DNA of 64,000 nucleotides. Origin: Caldalkalibacillus thermarum. GTDB taxonomy: Bacteria; Bacillota; Bacilli; Caldalkalibacillales; Caldalkalibacillaceae. Positions 37,402-47,350 of this stretch are shown here, one piece after another. The stretch lies in the NCBI RefSeq assembly GCF_014644735.1, contig NZ_BMKZ01000003.1, positions 62,001 to 126,000 of the forward strand, written 5' to 3'. Under the pieces are notes generated by a model. It was not told where the DNA came from. It saw nothing but the letters and a program-made list of their open reading frames with translations, and made no database searches. The translations under genes and the position numbers were made by a program. The number at the start of each line of letters is the position of its first letter. The first letter of the stretch is position 1.

Positions 37402-38805
37402 GTGATCCGTCAACAGCTCGATATACTTGATGATTTTGTGCAGGGGATGCAGCAGGCGTTAAAGTCATGCCGGCCGGGACTTGTCAGCCTGGTGACGCGA
37501 ATTCAACCGCTAGACCCCCTCTCTTTTTATGCCGCTGCAGGTCAATGGTTTCACGGTCAGCGCCTGTACTGGTCAACACCAGATCATGAGTTTACCTTAG
37601 TCGGATTGGGGACAGCCGTTAAAATTGAGTCTGACCGGGACACCCGCTTCGATGATGTAACGAAAGAATGGAAACACTTAATAGCTAACACCCATATCCA
37701 TACCGAAGGAGAGGTAATGGGAACGGGGCCTCTCCTGTTAGGAGGATTCTCTTTTGATCCGCAAAAGCCTTCTTCTTCTCTATGGCAAAATTATAAAGCG
37801 GCATCTTTCATTTTACCCCAATTTTTATTAACCCAAAGCAAGCATCAAAGCTATTTAACCATAAATGCCTACATCCATCCTGAGTATGACTTGCCTGAAA
37901 AAATCGATCAGTTAAACAGATTAAAGGAACGGCTTATCACCCGGTGCATGGATTTTTCCTTCGCACAAGAGGTTCATCCAATAACATTAAACGTTTTTGA
38001 GCCGGCTCGGGAAGAATGGTTAAGAAGCGTGAAGCAGGTTATTGCTGAGATTCAACAGGGTGTCTTGCAAAAGGTGGTTCTGGCCCGCAGGGTAGAGGTG
38101 GAGAGTGAAACCCCCTTTCGTCCCGAACAGATTTTAAATTATTTACGCCAAGTTCAAACCTCAAGTTATGTTTTTTCCATTGAATGGGGAGAAAACGCCT
38201 TTGTCGGGGCCACTCCTGAGCGATTAATTAAAAAAGAAGGCTCCCGTGTTTTATCCACCTGTCTAGCAGGCTCAATCAAGCGGGGACAAACCTTGGAAGA
38301 GGATCTGGCCTTAAGCAAAGCTTTGCTTCAAGATCCCAAAAACAGGGTGGAGCACGAGATTGTGGTGCGCATGATCAAACAAGCCTTAGGGGACTTATGC
38401 ACCCGGGTTGAAGCCCCAGATCAGCCTATCATCTATAAAACCAAACAAATTCAACATTTGTATACCCCGGTGCGGGGGCTAGCCAAAGATAACATATCCC
38501 TATTAAAAATGGTTGAAGCTCTGCATCCTACTCCTGCGTTGGGAGGCTATCCCCGAGAGGAAGCTGTCCGGCGGATCCGGGAGCTTGAAGGGATGGACCG
38601 GGGCTGGTATGCGGCTCCTATCGGCTGGCTTGACCGGCAGGGGAACGGTGAATTTGTGGTTGCCATTCGTTCCGCTTTAATCCGGCATAGACAAGCCACT
38701 CTTTTTGCCGGTTGTGGTATTGTGGAAGATTCTGACCCACAATCCGAATACGAGGAAACGCAGATGAAATTGAAGCCCATGTTGTCAGCTCTAGGAGGAC
38801 ATTAA
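37402..38805 (+). CDS. menF: Isochorismate synthase MenF
   Basis: MenF isomerizes chorismate to isochorismate, the first step to menaquinone. The 467-residue protein starts at GTG 37402, 8 bases after GGGAGGAG. The C-terminal chorismate-binding domain (about 205-460) has VVLARRVEVE, SIEWGENAFVGATPERLI, CLAGSIKRG, HPTPALGGYPREEA and GCGIVEDSDPQSEYEET. It is the first gene of menF-D-H-B-E and is separated from menD by two bases. Confidence 0.95.
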   Translation: MIRQQLDILDDFVQGMQQALKSCRPGLVSLVTRIQPLDPLSFYAAAGQWFHGQRLYWSTPDHEFTLVGLGTAVKIESDRDTRFDDVTKEWKHLIANTHIHTEGEVMGTGPLLLGGFSFDPQKPSSSLWQNYKAASFILPQFLLTQSKHQSYLTINAYIHPEYDLPEKIDQLNRLKERLITRCMDFSFAQEVHPITLNVFEPAREEWLRSVKQVIAEIQQGVLQKVVLARRVEVESETPFRPEQILNYLRQVQTSSYVFSIEWGENAFVGATPERLIKKEGSRVLSTCLAGSIKRGQTLEEDLALSKALLQDPKNRVEHEIVVRMIKQALGDLCTRVEAPDQPIIYKTKQIQHLYTPVRGLAKDNISLLKMVEALHPTPALGGYPREEAVRRIRELEGMDRGWYAAPIGWLDRQGNGEFVVAIRSALIRHRQATLFAGCGIVEDSDPQSEYEETQMKLKPMLSALGGH

Positions 38806-38807
38806 TA

Positions 38808-40649
38808 ATGGAAACAATAATGAAAACCAACCGGGAAGCGTTTCTTTATGTACATGCCTTTATTGATGAACTATACAACAGCGGCGTTCGCCATGTGGTG
38901 ATTAGCCCTGGATCACGGTCAACGCCCTTGGCCATGACAGCTGCGGAACAGGGGAAAATGAAGCTGTGGATTCATGTTGATGAACGCTCGGCCGGATTTT
39001 TTGCCCTAGGTATGTCCAAAGTGTTAGCGTGTCCTGTTGCCCTTGTATGTACCTCTGGAACAGCCGCGGCCAATTATTTTCCGGCCGTGGTTGAAGCGTT
39101 TTATGGACGTGTTCCCTTAATTGTCCTGACAGCAGACCGTCCTCACGAGTTGCGGGATGTAGGAGCACCTCAAACCATTAATCAGCTGCATCTGTTCGGT
39201 CAGCATGTAAAATGGTTCATGGAAATGGCGGTTCCTGAATCCTCTCAACCGTTGTTGCATTATGTGCGCAGCACTGCCAACCGGGCGGTGGCCACCGCAT
39301 GTTCGTCACCAGCGGGACCTGTTCATCTTAATTTTCCATTCAGGGAGCCTTTGGTCCCTGATTTTTCCGTTTCTGAATCTAGTGCGTCAGAAACAAGTGT
39401 CCGTCACCTGCGGCGCGGCAGTGTCGTTGAAGGCAGGGCAGCATTATCTCAGGTGCAGGTCACAGAAGGTGTACGCACGCTCCCTGGACATACTTTGGAA
39501 GCTTTGGCAGACAGGCTGCTGTCTGCTCCCAAGGGTCTCATCGTGTGCGGACCTATGGAAAATACTCGCTGCCTGAAGGCCATGATTGCCTTGGCTGAAC
39601 AGTTAGGCTACCCTATTCTGGCTGACCCCTTGTCCAACTTGCGCTGTGTCCGAGATGTTTCCCCAGTAATCATTGATGCCTACGATGCGTTTTTGCGTGA
39701 CAGCCGAGTGGCAGAATCCTTGAAACCTGACCTGATTCTGCGCTTTGGGGCCATGCCCGTTTCCAAACCTTACTTACACTATGTTCAGCGCTATCCGGAC
39801 TGTGTACACCTCGTGGTTGACGCTGGCCACGCTTGGAGAGACCCGACCCATCTGGCTACGGATATGCTTTATGCCGACCCAGAATGGCTGTGTGAAGCCC
39901 TGCACAAACTTCTTGGCCAACACCGGGCAGGCAGGAAGGGAACTAAAGCTGCATCAGGCTGGCTGGGGCAGTGGCAAGTGATCAATCGGATCACGAGAGA
40001 GGCCATGAGGCGGGAAATGGAGCGGTTCAATTCTCTTTTTGAAGGGCGTCTGTTTCAAGAGTTGTCAGAACTGATGCCCGACCCCTCGTTATTGTATGTG
40101 GGCAACAGTATGCCGGTGCGTGATTTGGACACTTTCTTCCCATCCGTGTCAAAAAAGGTACGCGTGATGGGCAATCGGGGGACCAATGGGATTGATGGCC
40201 TCATTTCCAGCGCTTTAGGTGCCAGTGGTGTTAGTCAAGAACCGGTTGTACTTGTTTTAGGTGACTTGTCTTTTTATCATGATTTGAACGGCTTGTTGCC
40301 CGCTAAGCTGTATAATCTTAATCTGACCATTATTCTCGTCAACAATGACGGGGGAGGTATATTCTCATTCTTACCTCAGGCTGAGCATCCACGGCACTTT
40401 GAAACCTTGTTTGGCACACCTTTGGGACTGGAATACAGGCATGCGGTCAACATGTATGGGGGCTCTTTTACCCGCATCGATTCGTGGGCTGAGTTTCGGG
40501 ATACTTTTACCACTGCTATGTCCAGTGGCGGGCTCAATGTCATAGAAGTGCCCACCGAGCGCAAAAGTAACGTGGAGATGCATCGCCGCATTTGGAAAGC
40601 GGTTAGTGCTGCCATCACGGATGTGTTGCCCAGGGTGGGAGATACATGA
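38808..40649 (+). CDS. menD: SEPHCHC synthase MenD
   Basis: MenD is a thiamine diphosphate enzyme that adds a succinyl semialdehyde unit from 2-oxoglutarate to isochorismate. The 613-residue protein has the N-terminal SPGSRSTPLAM, LTADRPHELRDVGAPQTINQ, and the ThDP/Mg region GDLSFYHDLNGLL with NNDGGGIFSFLPQ. ATG 38808 follows AGGAGGA. Its stop overlaps menH by 4 bp. Confidence 0.97.
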   Translation: METIMKTNREAFLYVHAFIDELYNSGVRHVVISPGSRSTPLAMTAAEQGKMKLWIHVDERSAGFFALGMSKVLACPVALVCTSGTAAANYFPAVVEAFYGRVPLIVLTADRPHELRDVGAPQTINQLHLFGQHVKWFMEMAVPESSQPLLHYVRSTANRAVATACSSPAGPVHLNFPFREPLVPDFSVSESSASETSVRHLRRGSVVEGRAALSQVQVTEGVRTLPGHTLEALADRLLSAPKGLIVCGPMENTRCLKAMIALAEQLGYPILADPLSNLRCVRDVSPVIIDAYDAFLRDSRVAESLKPDLILRFGAMPVSKPYLHYVQRYPDCVHLVVDAGHAWRDPTHLATDMLYADPEWLCEALHKLLGQHRAGRKGTKAASGWLGQWQVINRITREAMRREMERFNSLFEGRLFQELSELMPDPSLLYVGNSMPVRDLDTFFPSVSKKVRVMGNRGTNGIDGLISSALGASGVSQEPVVLVLGDLSFYHDLNGLLPAKLYNLNLTIILVNNDGGGIFSFLPQAEHPRHFETLFGTPLGLEYRHAVNMYGGSFTRIDSWAEFRDTFTTAMSSGGLNVIEVPTERKSNVEMHRRIWKAVSAAITDVLPRVGDT

Positions 40650-41461
40650 ACATCATGGTCAATGGTGTCCGCTATGCTGTTGAAGTGAAAGGTGAGGGTC
40701 CTCCCTTGCTTTTGCTCCATGGTTTTACAGGCAGCAAACACAGCTGGCAACCTTTCATCCATTCCTGGAGCCGCCATTTCACCACCATCGCCATCGATCT
40801 GCTTGGCCACGGGGAGAGTGACAGTCCCCAAGATCACCGTCGTTACGGGATCACTTATGCTGTTCAGGACTTACAAGCTGTGTTAGAACAATTGGGTGTG
40901 GACAAAATCAATGTTCTGGGTTATTCCATGGGAGGCAGGCTGGCCATTGCTTTGGCCAGCAGCTTCCCGGCTAAAGTGAACAGCATGGTTTTGGAAAGCA
41001 CCTCCCCTGGCTTAAAAACGGAAGAAGAACAGCTGGCCAGGAGAAAACAGGATCAAGCTTTGGCCCGGGAGATTGAAACAGAAGGTTTGGAAACCTTTGT
41101 ACATAAATGGGAGAATATCCCCTTGTTTGCCTCCCAAAAAAAGCTGCCGGAAGCTGTGCGCAGGAGGCTGCGAGTGCAACGGCTCAGCCAATCTCCCCTC
41201 GGGTTGGCCAATAGCTTGAGGGGGATGGGCACCGGCAACCAACCTTCCTTTTGGTCTGCACTTAAGCGGTTTCACTTTCCTGTGCTGGTGATGGCCGGGG
41301 AGGAGGATCAAAAGTTTTGCTGCATCGCCAAAGACATGGTCTGCCAATTGCCTCAAGCGACCCTGTCTATCATTAAAGGAGCTGGCCACACAATTCATTT
41401 GGAAAAACCGCACATTTTTGATAAAGTAGTTTTGGAATACCTTCTTCAACACCAGTCATGA
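40646..41461 (+). CDS. menH: SHCHC synthase MenH
   Basis: MenH removes pyruvate from SEPHCHC. The 271-residue alpha/beta hydrolase has LLLLHGFTGS, the nucleophile in LGYSMGGRLA (about Ser94), and the C-terminal catalytic His in GAGHTIHLEKP; the acid is in GEEDQKF. ATG 40646 overlaps the menD stop (ATGA). Confidence 0.94.
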   Translation: MNIMVNGVRYAVEVKGEGPPLLLLHGFTGSKHSWQPFIHSWSRHFTTIAIDLLGHGESDSPQDHRRYGITYAVQDLQAVLEQLGVDKINVLGYSMGGRLAIALASSFPAKVNSMVLESTSPGLKTEEEQLARRKQDQALAREIETEGLETFVHKWENIPLFASQKKLPEAVRRRLRVQRLSQSPLGLANSLRGMGTGNQPSFWSALKRFHFPVLVMAGEEDQKFCCIAKDMVCQLPQATLSIIKGAGHTIHLEKPHIFDKVVLEYLLQHQS

Positions 41462-41505
41462 CTACATAAAGTGAATCAAAAACATATAAGGAAGGTGAAA
41501 ACCGG

Positions 41506-42324
41506 ATGAAGATTGAGTGGAAGAAACAAGGTGATTATGAGGACATTATTTACGAGACCTATGAAGGCATTGCGAAAATCACGATCAACCGTCCCGAAGT
41601 GCACAATGCCTTTCGTCCCGAAACGGTCAATGAGTTAATCCATGCTTTTACTGTGGCCCGGGACGACAGCGACATTGGTGTTATTATTTTAACCGGGGCG
41701 GGGGATAAGGCGTTTTGTTCCGGCGGAGACCAGAAAGTCCGGGGGCATGGGGGTTATGTAGGCAAAGATAACATTCCGCGCCTCAATGTCCTGGATTTGC
41801 AGCGCCTGATCCGCGTGATTCCCAAGCCGGTGATCGCCATGGTTGCCGGATATGCCATTGGCGGTGGACATGTCCTCCATGTCGTCTGTGATTTAACGAT
41901 CGCAGCCGACAACGCCATTTTTGGCCAAACCGGCCCCAAAGTGGGCAGCTTTGATGGCGGTTACGGTGCCAACTATCTGGCTCGCATTGTTGGTCACAAG
42001 AAAGCGCGGGAAATTTGGTATTTGTGCCGTCAATATACCGCTCAAGAAGCATTGGAAATGGGCCTGGTCAATGCAGTTGTGCCCCTGGAAAAACTGGAGG
42101 AAGAAACGGTTAAATGGGCTAAAGAAATTTTAGAAAAAAGCCCAACAGCGATCCGTTTCTTAAAAGCGGCCTTCAATGCGGACACAGACGGGTTGGCCGG
42201 CCTGCAGCAGTTTGCTGGAGATGCTACGTTACTGTATTATACAACCGATGAAGCCAAAGAAGGTCGGGATGCGTTTAAAGAAAAACGCAAGCCAGACTTT
42301 TCCAAGTTCCCCCGTTTTCCATAA
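41506..42324 (+). CDS. menB: 1,4-dihydroxy-2-naphthoyl-CoA synthase
   Basis: MenB closes the naphthoquinone ring from o-succinylbenzoyl-CoA. The 272-residue crotonase has the oxyanion motifs [14 protein letters not shown] and [40 protein letters not shown] and the C-terminal [17 protein letters not shown] 41506 follows GGAAGGTGA. It acts after MenE, which follows in the operon. Confidence 0.97.
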   Translation: MKIEWKKQGDYEDIIYETYEGIAKITINRPEVHNAFRPETVNELIHAFTVARDDSDIGVIILTGAGDKAFCSGGDQKVRGHGGYVGKDNIPRLNVLDLQRLIRVIPKPVIAMVAGYAIGGGHVLHVVCDLTIAADNAIFGQTGPKVGSFDGGYGANYLARIVGHKKAREIWYLCRQYTAQEALEMGLVNAVVPLEKLEEETVKWAKEILEKSPTAIRFLKAAFNADTDGLAGLQQFAGDATLLYYTTDEAKEGRDAFKEKRKPDFSKFPRFP

Positions 42325-42357
42325 ATAGCTGCTTGCCAAAAATGTTGGTGATGTGAT

Positions 42358-43842
42358 ATGACAGGACAAATCATGCCGTTCTGGTTAAAACAAAGAGCGT
42401 TTTTAACGCCTCAGAGAACCGCACTCATAGGGGACGGAGAAAAAGTCACTTTTGCCGAACTAGATCGGCGGGCCCGTCACTTGGCCTCGTGTTTGGCAGG
42501 ACTGGGCATTAAACAGGGCGACCATGTCGCTCTGTTGATGCCTAACCGGGTACTGACCGTAGAATTGATTCATGCCATTGCTTATCTTGGAGCCGTTACT
42601 GTACCGTTAAACACCCGTTTAACTCCTCCTGAGTTAGCCTGGCAGCTGAATGATGTGAATGCCTCCCTCCTTATCTATGATGCTGTTTATAGCGACAAAA
42701 TCAACGGGCTGAGGGACCAAGTCACTTGCCTTATCCATGATGCGAACTGTCTTAAGGGGAGACGTCATTCAAATGTCAATCTCAAGGAGCACATTGATCT
42801 GGACGATGTTCACACCATCATTTATACTTCTGGGACCACAGGCCGGCCTAAGGGCACTTTGCTGACGTTCGGGAATCATTGGTGGAGCGCCATTGGCTCT
42901 TCTCTCAATCTGGGGTTGAATAGGAATGACCGCTGGCTGTGCTGTTTGCCGCTTTTTCATGTCAGCGGCCTGTCGATTATCATGCGCAGCGTCATATATG
43001 GTATGACGGTTGTATTGCATGACAAATTTGACCCAGTACGGGTGAATGAGTCCATTAAACGGGATAAGGTTACGATGATCTCTGTAGTGACTGCCATGCT
43101 GTCAGCTATGCTGGACAACTTGTCTGACCCTGGTTATCCACAGCATTTGCGCTGTGTTTTGCTGGGCGGAGGACCAGCGCCCCTTCCCTTGCTGGAAACT
43201 TGTGTCAGCCGGTCTATTCCGGTTTATCAGACCTATGGCCTGACGGAAACGGCTTCCCAGATTGTCACGCTGTCTCCAGATCATCTGTTGGCCAAGGTGG
43301 GCTCGGCAGGAAAACCGCTGTTTCCGGCCCAGCTGCGTATTGTGAATAATGGAAAGGAAGTTAAGGCAGGAGAAGTAGGCGAAATTGTCGTCAAGGGTCC
43401 CAATGTGACCAGGGGCTACTACAAACAAGAGGAGGCCACAGCACAGGCCATTCAGGGCGGATGGCTTTACACCGGTGATATGGGCTATGTGGATGAAGAG
43501 GGTTTTTTATATGTGCTTGACCGTCGTGACGACTTGATCATATCTGGAGGTGAAAATGTTTATCCGGCTGAGGTGGAGGCAGCCTTATTAACCCATCCGG
43601 ATATTAAGGAAGCAGGTGTAACGGGAATGCCAGATCCCCAGTGGGGGGAGGTGCCGGTTGCATTTATTGTAACAAGACCAGGAGTAAAACTGACAGAAGC
43701 TGAGCTTAATCAATTATGTAACAAACTTTTAGCCCGGTATAAGGTGCCGAAAGCATTTTATTTTGTGAACCGTTTGCCGCGCAATGCTTCCAACAAATTG
43801 CTCAGGAGAGAGTTGCGCGCGCTGATTCGGCAGCAAGGCTGA
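42358..43842 (+). CDS. menE: o-Succinylbenzoate-CoA ligase
   Basis: MenE activates o-succinylbenzoate with ATP and CoA. The 494-residue adenylate-forming enzyme has the P-loop-like IIYTSGTTGRPKGTLLT, YGLTETASQI, the hinge YVLDRRDDLIISGGENVYP, and C-terminal Lys in RNASNKLLRRE. ATG 42358 follows GGTGATGTG. In B. subtilis menC, which makes its substrate, follows; here it does not. Confidence 0.96.
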   Translation: MTGQIMPFWLKQRAFLTPQRTALIGDGEKVTFAELDRRARHLASCLAGLGIKQGDHVALLMPNRVLTVELIHAIAYLGAVTVPLNTRLTPPELAWQLNDVNASLLIYDAVYSDKINGLRDQVTCLIHDANCLKGRRHSNVNLKEHIDLDDVHTIIYTSGTTGRPKGTLLTFGNHWWSAIGSSLNLGLNRNDRWLCCLPLFHVSGLSIIMRSVIYGMTVVLHDKFDPVRVNESIKRDKVTMISVVTAMLSAMLDNLSDPGYPQHLRCVLLGGGPAPLPLLETCVSRSIPVYQTYGLTETASQIVTLSPDHLLAKVGSAGKPLFPAQLRIVNNGKEVKAGEVGEIVVKGPNVTRGYYKQEEATAQAIQGGWLYTGDMGYVDEEGFLYVLDRRDDLIISGGENVYPAEVEAALLTHPDIKEAGVTGMPDPQWGEVPVAFIVTRPGVKLTEAELNQLCNKLLARYKVPKAFYFVNRLPRNASNKLLRRELRALIRQQG

Positions 43843-43954
43843 CCTATTTCCATGTTTACGGCTGGATCATGAATGGATAAAATAGTGAGTAACCACTGTG
43901 AGTGACAAGATATCATAAAAATTCTGATGGGAGAGCAAGAGGGGGGAGAGGCCG

Positions 43955-44140
43955 GTGAAAACCTACCATGTGACTGTTTATTCAAAATCCGGTGAAAAGT
44001 TGTTGGATGAAACATTCGAAGCGACTGACGACCAGCAAGCTAAAGTCATCGGCGAAAAACTCTTGAAAGAAAAAAATTATTGGGAATATACGCACCGTGT
44101 TGTCTCACCAACAGGAAAGCTGTTGCTTTTCCAATCTTGA
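43955..44140 (+). CDS. YhzD-like small protein
   Basis: A 61-residue protein of unknown function, MKTYHVTVYSKSGEKLLDET then a C-terminal HRVVSPTGKLLLFQS. It resembles Bacillus YhzD, as far as I recall. GTG 43955 follows GGGGGGAGAGG. It occupies the position where menC would be expected and ends at a strong terminator, so it may be the last gene on the men transcript. Confidence 0.75.
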   Translation: MKTYHVTVYSKSGEKLLDETFEATDDQQAKVIGEKLLKEKNYWEYTHRVVSPTGKLLLFQS

Positions 44141-44168
44141 ACAATCAATTGCCTATCGCTTTAAACAG

Positions 44169-44219
44169 GCCCGTATCAGCGTGGGCTGTGCCAGCTCACT
44201 GATACGGGCTTTAATTTTT
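44169..44219. terminator. Terminator between the YhzD-like gene and ctaD
   Basis: GCCCGTATCAG (44169-44179) and CTGATACGGGC (44199-44209) form a perfect 11-bp stem; TTTAATTTTTC follows on the plus strand. On the minus strand the tail is weaker, but the position suits both convergent genes. Confidence 0.9.
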
Positions 44220-44229
44220 CCTGATCCAG

Positions 44230-46092
44230 TTAACTCTTCATCATCCCAGAGTCTGAGACCGGCTGGATGTAATAACCGTGATACTCCTTAACGGATCTGA
44301 TCAGCATGCAGAAGAGGGTAATGCCAAACCCTGCCGTGGCCACAACGAATTGGTGGAAAATCAGCCCCATACTGCCAATAAAAGCTCCGAGTGACATGAT
44401 GAACGGCAGAATGGACGGATCCGGCATGTGGATCTTTCCTGGAGGTTCAGCCGGTACCAGCTGGTGACGGCCTTCCCTTTTTTCAATCCACCAGGCATCT
44501 AGTCCCCGAACTTTGGGTGTTTGGGCAAAATTGTATTCCGGGATGGGGGTAGGAACAGACCACTCCAGGGTGCGCCCATCCCAAGGATCCGCGTCAGCCA
44601 CAGGTTCCCGCAGGGCGGTATAGATCACATTGATGATAAATATGATCGTGCCCGCCGTCATTAATAAAGCGCCAATTGTACTGATAAAGTTGCCCCAAGC
44701 CAGATTATATCCTTCCATGTAGGAGAAATAACGGCGAGGCATGCCCCACAAACCGAGAAAATGCTGGATAAAAAAGGTGAGATGCAGGCCGATTAAAAAC
44801 AGCCAGAAATTCCATCTGCCCAGTTTCTCATTAAGTTTCCTGTTAAACATTTTTGGCCACCAGTAATACACACCGGCAAAGAGGGATAAGGCCACCCCGC
44901 CGACAATCACATAATGGAAGTGGGCGACAACAAAATAACTGTCATGATACTGGTAGTCTGCTGGCGGTACGCTGAGCATCACTCCAGTGACACCGCCCAT
45001 AACAAAAGTTGGGATAAAGGAGAGGGCAAACAGATTGGCTGTTGTAAATTGGATGCGCCCCCCCCATAAGGTAAACAGCCAGTTAAAGATTTTGATTCCA
45101 GTTGGCACAGCAATGGCCATTGTGGCCAGACCAAAGAAGGTATTAGCAAAGGGCCCCATACCCACTGTGAACATATGGTGGGCCCAGACCATGAAACCTA
45201 AAAAGCCTATTAATATGGTAGCAAATACCAAGGAGGCATAGCCAAACAATCGTTTTTTGGAAAAGGTACTCACAACCTCAGAGATAATCCCAAAGCAGGG
45301 GAGGATCAAAATATATACTTCAGGATGACCAAAAATCCAGAATAAATGTTGCCAAATAATCGGATTGCCTCCTCCTGCCACGTTGAAGAAAAGAGATCCG
45401 AAAATCCGGTCAAACATGATAAGAAACAGGCCGGCCGTCAACGGAGGAAAAGCAAACAGAATTAAAGCAGACGTAATAAAACTGGTCCAAGTGAACAGCG
45501 GCATGCGCATAAAAGTCATTCCCGGGGCCCGCATGTTAATAACAGTCACCAGAAAATTAATAGCCCCCATTAACGTGCCTGCCCCTGAAATTTGTAAGCC
45601 AAGCACATAAAAATCAATTCCCGAGCCGCTGTATTCTGTGGCCAGAGGCACATAGGAAGTCCATCCAGCGGTGGGTGCTCCACCTATAAACCAGCTTAAG
45701 TTTAACAAGATACCGCCAAAAAGGAATAACCAGAAGCCAAGAGAGTTTATAAAAGGAAAAGCGACATCTCTGGCACCAATTTGCAACGGAATGAACATGT
45801 TCATCAGCCCTAATATCAGCGGCATGGCAGCGAGAAAAATCATCGTTGTTCCATGCATCGTCACAAGTTCGTTATATGTAGAACCAGCCAGGAAGGTATT
45901 TTCAGGGTACATGAGCTGGATGCGAATCAAAATCGATTCTAAACCGCCAATTAAAAAGAAGAAGCCTCCGGCTATAAAGTACATTTTGCCAATCTTTTTA
46001 TGATCAACGGTGGTTAGCCACTCCAGCAGCCAATGTTTTTCATAGGGATGGGTATGTTCGCCATGTTGCACAGACTTTTGTTCCAGACCCAC
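44230..46092 (-). CDS. ctaD: Cytochrome c oxidase subunit I, without other subunits nearby
   Basis: Subunit I of a heme-copper oxidase holds the low-spin heme and the heme-CuB centre. The 620-residue protein has about fourteen membrane segments; visible ligands are His in TMHGTTMIF, GHPEVYILILP (CuB His with cross-linked Tyr), AHHMF and HDSYFVVAHFHYV. The Glu in HPEVYI marks an A-type channel. The start is GTG 46092 after AAGGAGG. Subunits II, III and IV (ctaC, E, F) are absent here. It could be an orphan paralogue. ctaA and ctaB are at 18-20 kb. Confidence 0.95.
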   Translation of the reverse strand: MGLEQKSVQHGEHTHPYEKHWLLEWLTTVDHKKIGKMYFIAGGFFFLIGGLESILIRIQLMYPENTFLAGSTYNELVTMHGTTMIFLAAMPLILGLMNMFIPLQIGARDVAFPFINSLGFWLFLFGGILLNLSWFIGGAPTAGWTSYVPLATEYSGSGIDFYVLGLQISGAGTLMGAINFLVTVINMRAPGMTFMRMPLFTWTSFITSALILFAFPPLTAGLFLIMFDRIFGSLFFNVAGGGNPIIWQHLFWIFGHPEVYILILPCFGIISEVVSTFSKKRLFGYASLVFATILIGFLGFMVWAHHMFTVGMGPFANTFFGLATMAIAVPTGIKIFNWLFTLWGGRIQFTTANLFALSFIPTFVMGGVTGVMLSVPPADYQYHDSYFVVAHFHYVIVGGVALSLFAGVYYWWPKMFNRKLNEKLGRWNFWLFLIGLHLTFFIQHFLGLWGMPRRYFSYMEGYNLAWGNFISTIGALLMTAGTIIFIINVIYTALREPVADADPWDGRTLEWSVPTPIPEYNFAQTPKVRGLDAWWIEKREGRHQLVPAEPPGKIHMPDPSILPFIMSLGAFIGSMGLIFHQFVVATAGFGITLFCMLIRSVKEYHGYYIQPVSDSGMMKS

Positions 46093-46150
46093 ATTTTTTC
46101 CTCCTTCCTTGTACAGTTTAAGTATTTGACAAATCAGTGACTTTTAAACA

Positions 46151-46176
46151 AAAAAACCACAGACTTATGCCTGTGG
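46151..46176 (-). terminator. Terminator after the ect relic
   Basis: On the minus strand CCACAG...CTGTGG (46176-46157) forms a 6-bp stem with an 8-base loop, followed by TTTTTT (46156-46151). It still sits at the end of the ruined ectoine operon. Confidence 0.8.
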
Positions 46177-46254
46177 CCTTAATTCTGTCTTACGGAAGGA
46201 GAGAAAGGCACGATGACAGACCCGTTCGGAATGGTTAGAGCTGTATGCCTCCCC

Positions 46255-46876
46255 TTAATCTTCTTCAGTTAATGGATATACACCGTTTTCATCTTGAACT
46301 TTTTGGATACTTAATGGTATCAAAATCAGCGCCAAAATAGTTGTCATAAGGCATAGTCACAGTGTAATTTAAGGGCACACCGGCACCCCGGCGTTTGAAA
46401 GTATTGCCGGTGACAGCCAAAGAACCAATGGTCATGCCGTGAAAAGAATTGGTAAAGCTGATTACGTTTTCGCGTCCGGTAACCTTGCGGGCCAATTTTA
46501 AGGCACTTTCAACGCTATTGGTGCCGGTTGGTCCGGGGAACATGACTTTATAGTTCAGAGTACGGGGTTTTAGAATCACATCGTGAAACTTTTTTAAAAA
46601 GGCTTCTTTGGCCTCGGTGGCCATATCCAGACTATGGGTAATACCATCATTTGCTAAATAATCGATCAATTTCTTTTTCATGCGTTCTTCATTGTGTCCG
46701 TAGTTTAAGGCACCGGCACCGGAAAAGAAATCGATGTATTCCCTTCCGTCCCGGTCCCATAATTTATGTCCTTTGGCTTTGGTGAAGACAGCAGGAAAAC
46801 TGCGACAGTAACTGCGCACTTCAGATTCCAATGTTTCAAAAACGTGCAAAGCAGAGCGATCCTTTTTGATTTGCAT
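46255..46876 (-). pseudogene. ectB: ectB N-terminal half fused by deletion to the end of ectC
   Basis: EctB (diaminobutyrate-2-oxoglutarate transaminase) makes the first ectoine intermediate. ATG 46876 follows AGGAGG. About 185 residues are well conserved ([58 protein letters not shown]), then the frame ends after [10 protein letters not shown]. The PLP Lys and the C-terminal half are gone; the family length is about 425. One frame over, the next codons read [14 protein letters not shown] and stop at 46255, which matches the C-terminus of EctC (ectoine synthase). So one deletion removed most of ectB and ectC. Confidence 0.85.
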
Positions 46877-46892
46877 AAAAGGTGAAAACCTC

Positions 46893-47345
46893 CTAATTGG
46901 TTTTTAATCCCGTTTTTATAAATGGTCCGATTATAAACAACATTTCGCTTTCATGATCATCAGGGAATTGGTCTGTCTCAAAACACGTAGTTACGTTGCA
47001 ATAGGTATCAAAATCACGGGCTAATTTCCGGAATAAAGCTTGCGACGCCTTATTAGAAGGGGAAATAGTTGTCTCTAGAAAACGAATATTCTGGCAAGTC
47101 CGGCGCTTAAAAAGCTCGTGCAACATTTGGGTGGCCAAGCCTTGGCCTCGTTGTGACTCACTCACCGCGACTTGCCAGACAAAAAGTGTGTCTTGCTTCT
47201 GTGGATGGAGGTAGGCTGATACAAATCCAACAACGGTATTGTTCAGTTCAGCTACGACACAGGTATCCTTGAAGTTGCGGCACATCATAAGGTACGTATA
47301 AGCTGCATTAACATCAAGGGTACCTGGTGAAACGTGTTGCCAAAA
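46893..47345 (-). pseudogene. ectA: ectA relic, 5' end deleted
   Basis: EctA (diaminobutyrate acetyltransferase) is a GNAT enzyme. Homology runs from about TLDVNAAYTYLMMCRNFKD through VVGFVSAYLHPQKQDTLFVW to VAVSESQRGQGLATQMLHEL and on to 46893. The first 30 or so residues are missing and the frame joins the end of ykuK without any start codon except two internal ATG (47288, 47285). Translation from those would give a protein lacking the first strand and helix of the fold. It sits 16 bases upstream of ectB, as in an intact ectABC operon. Confidence 0.85.
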
Positions 47346-47350
47346 AACTC

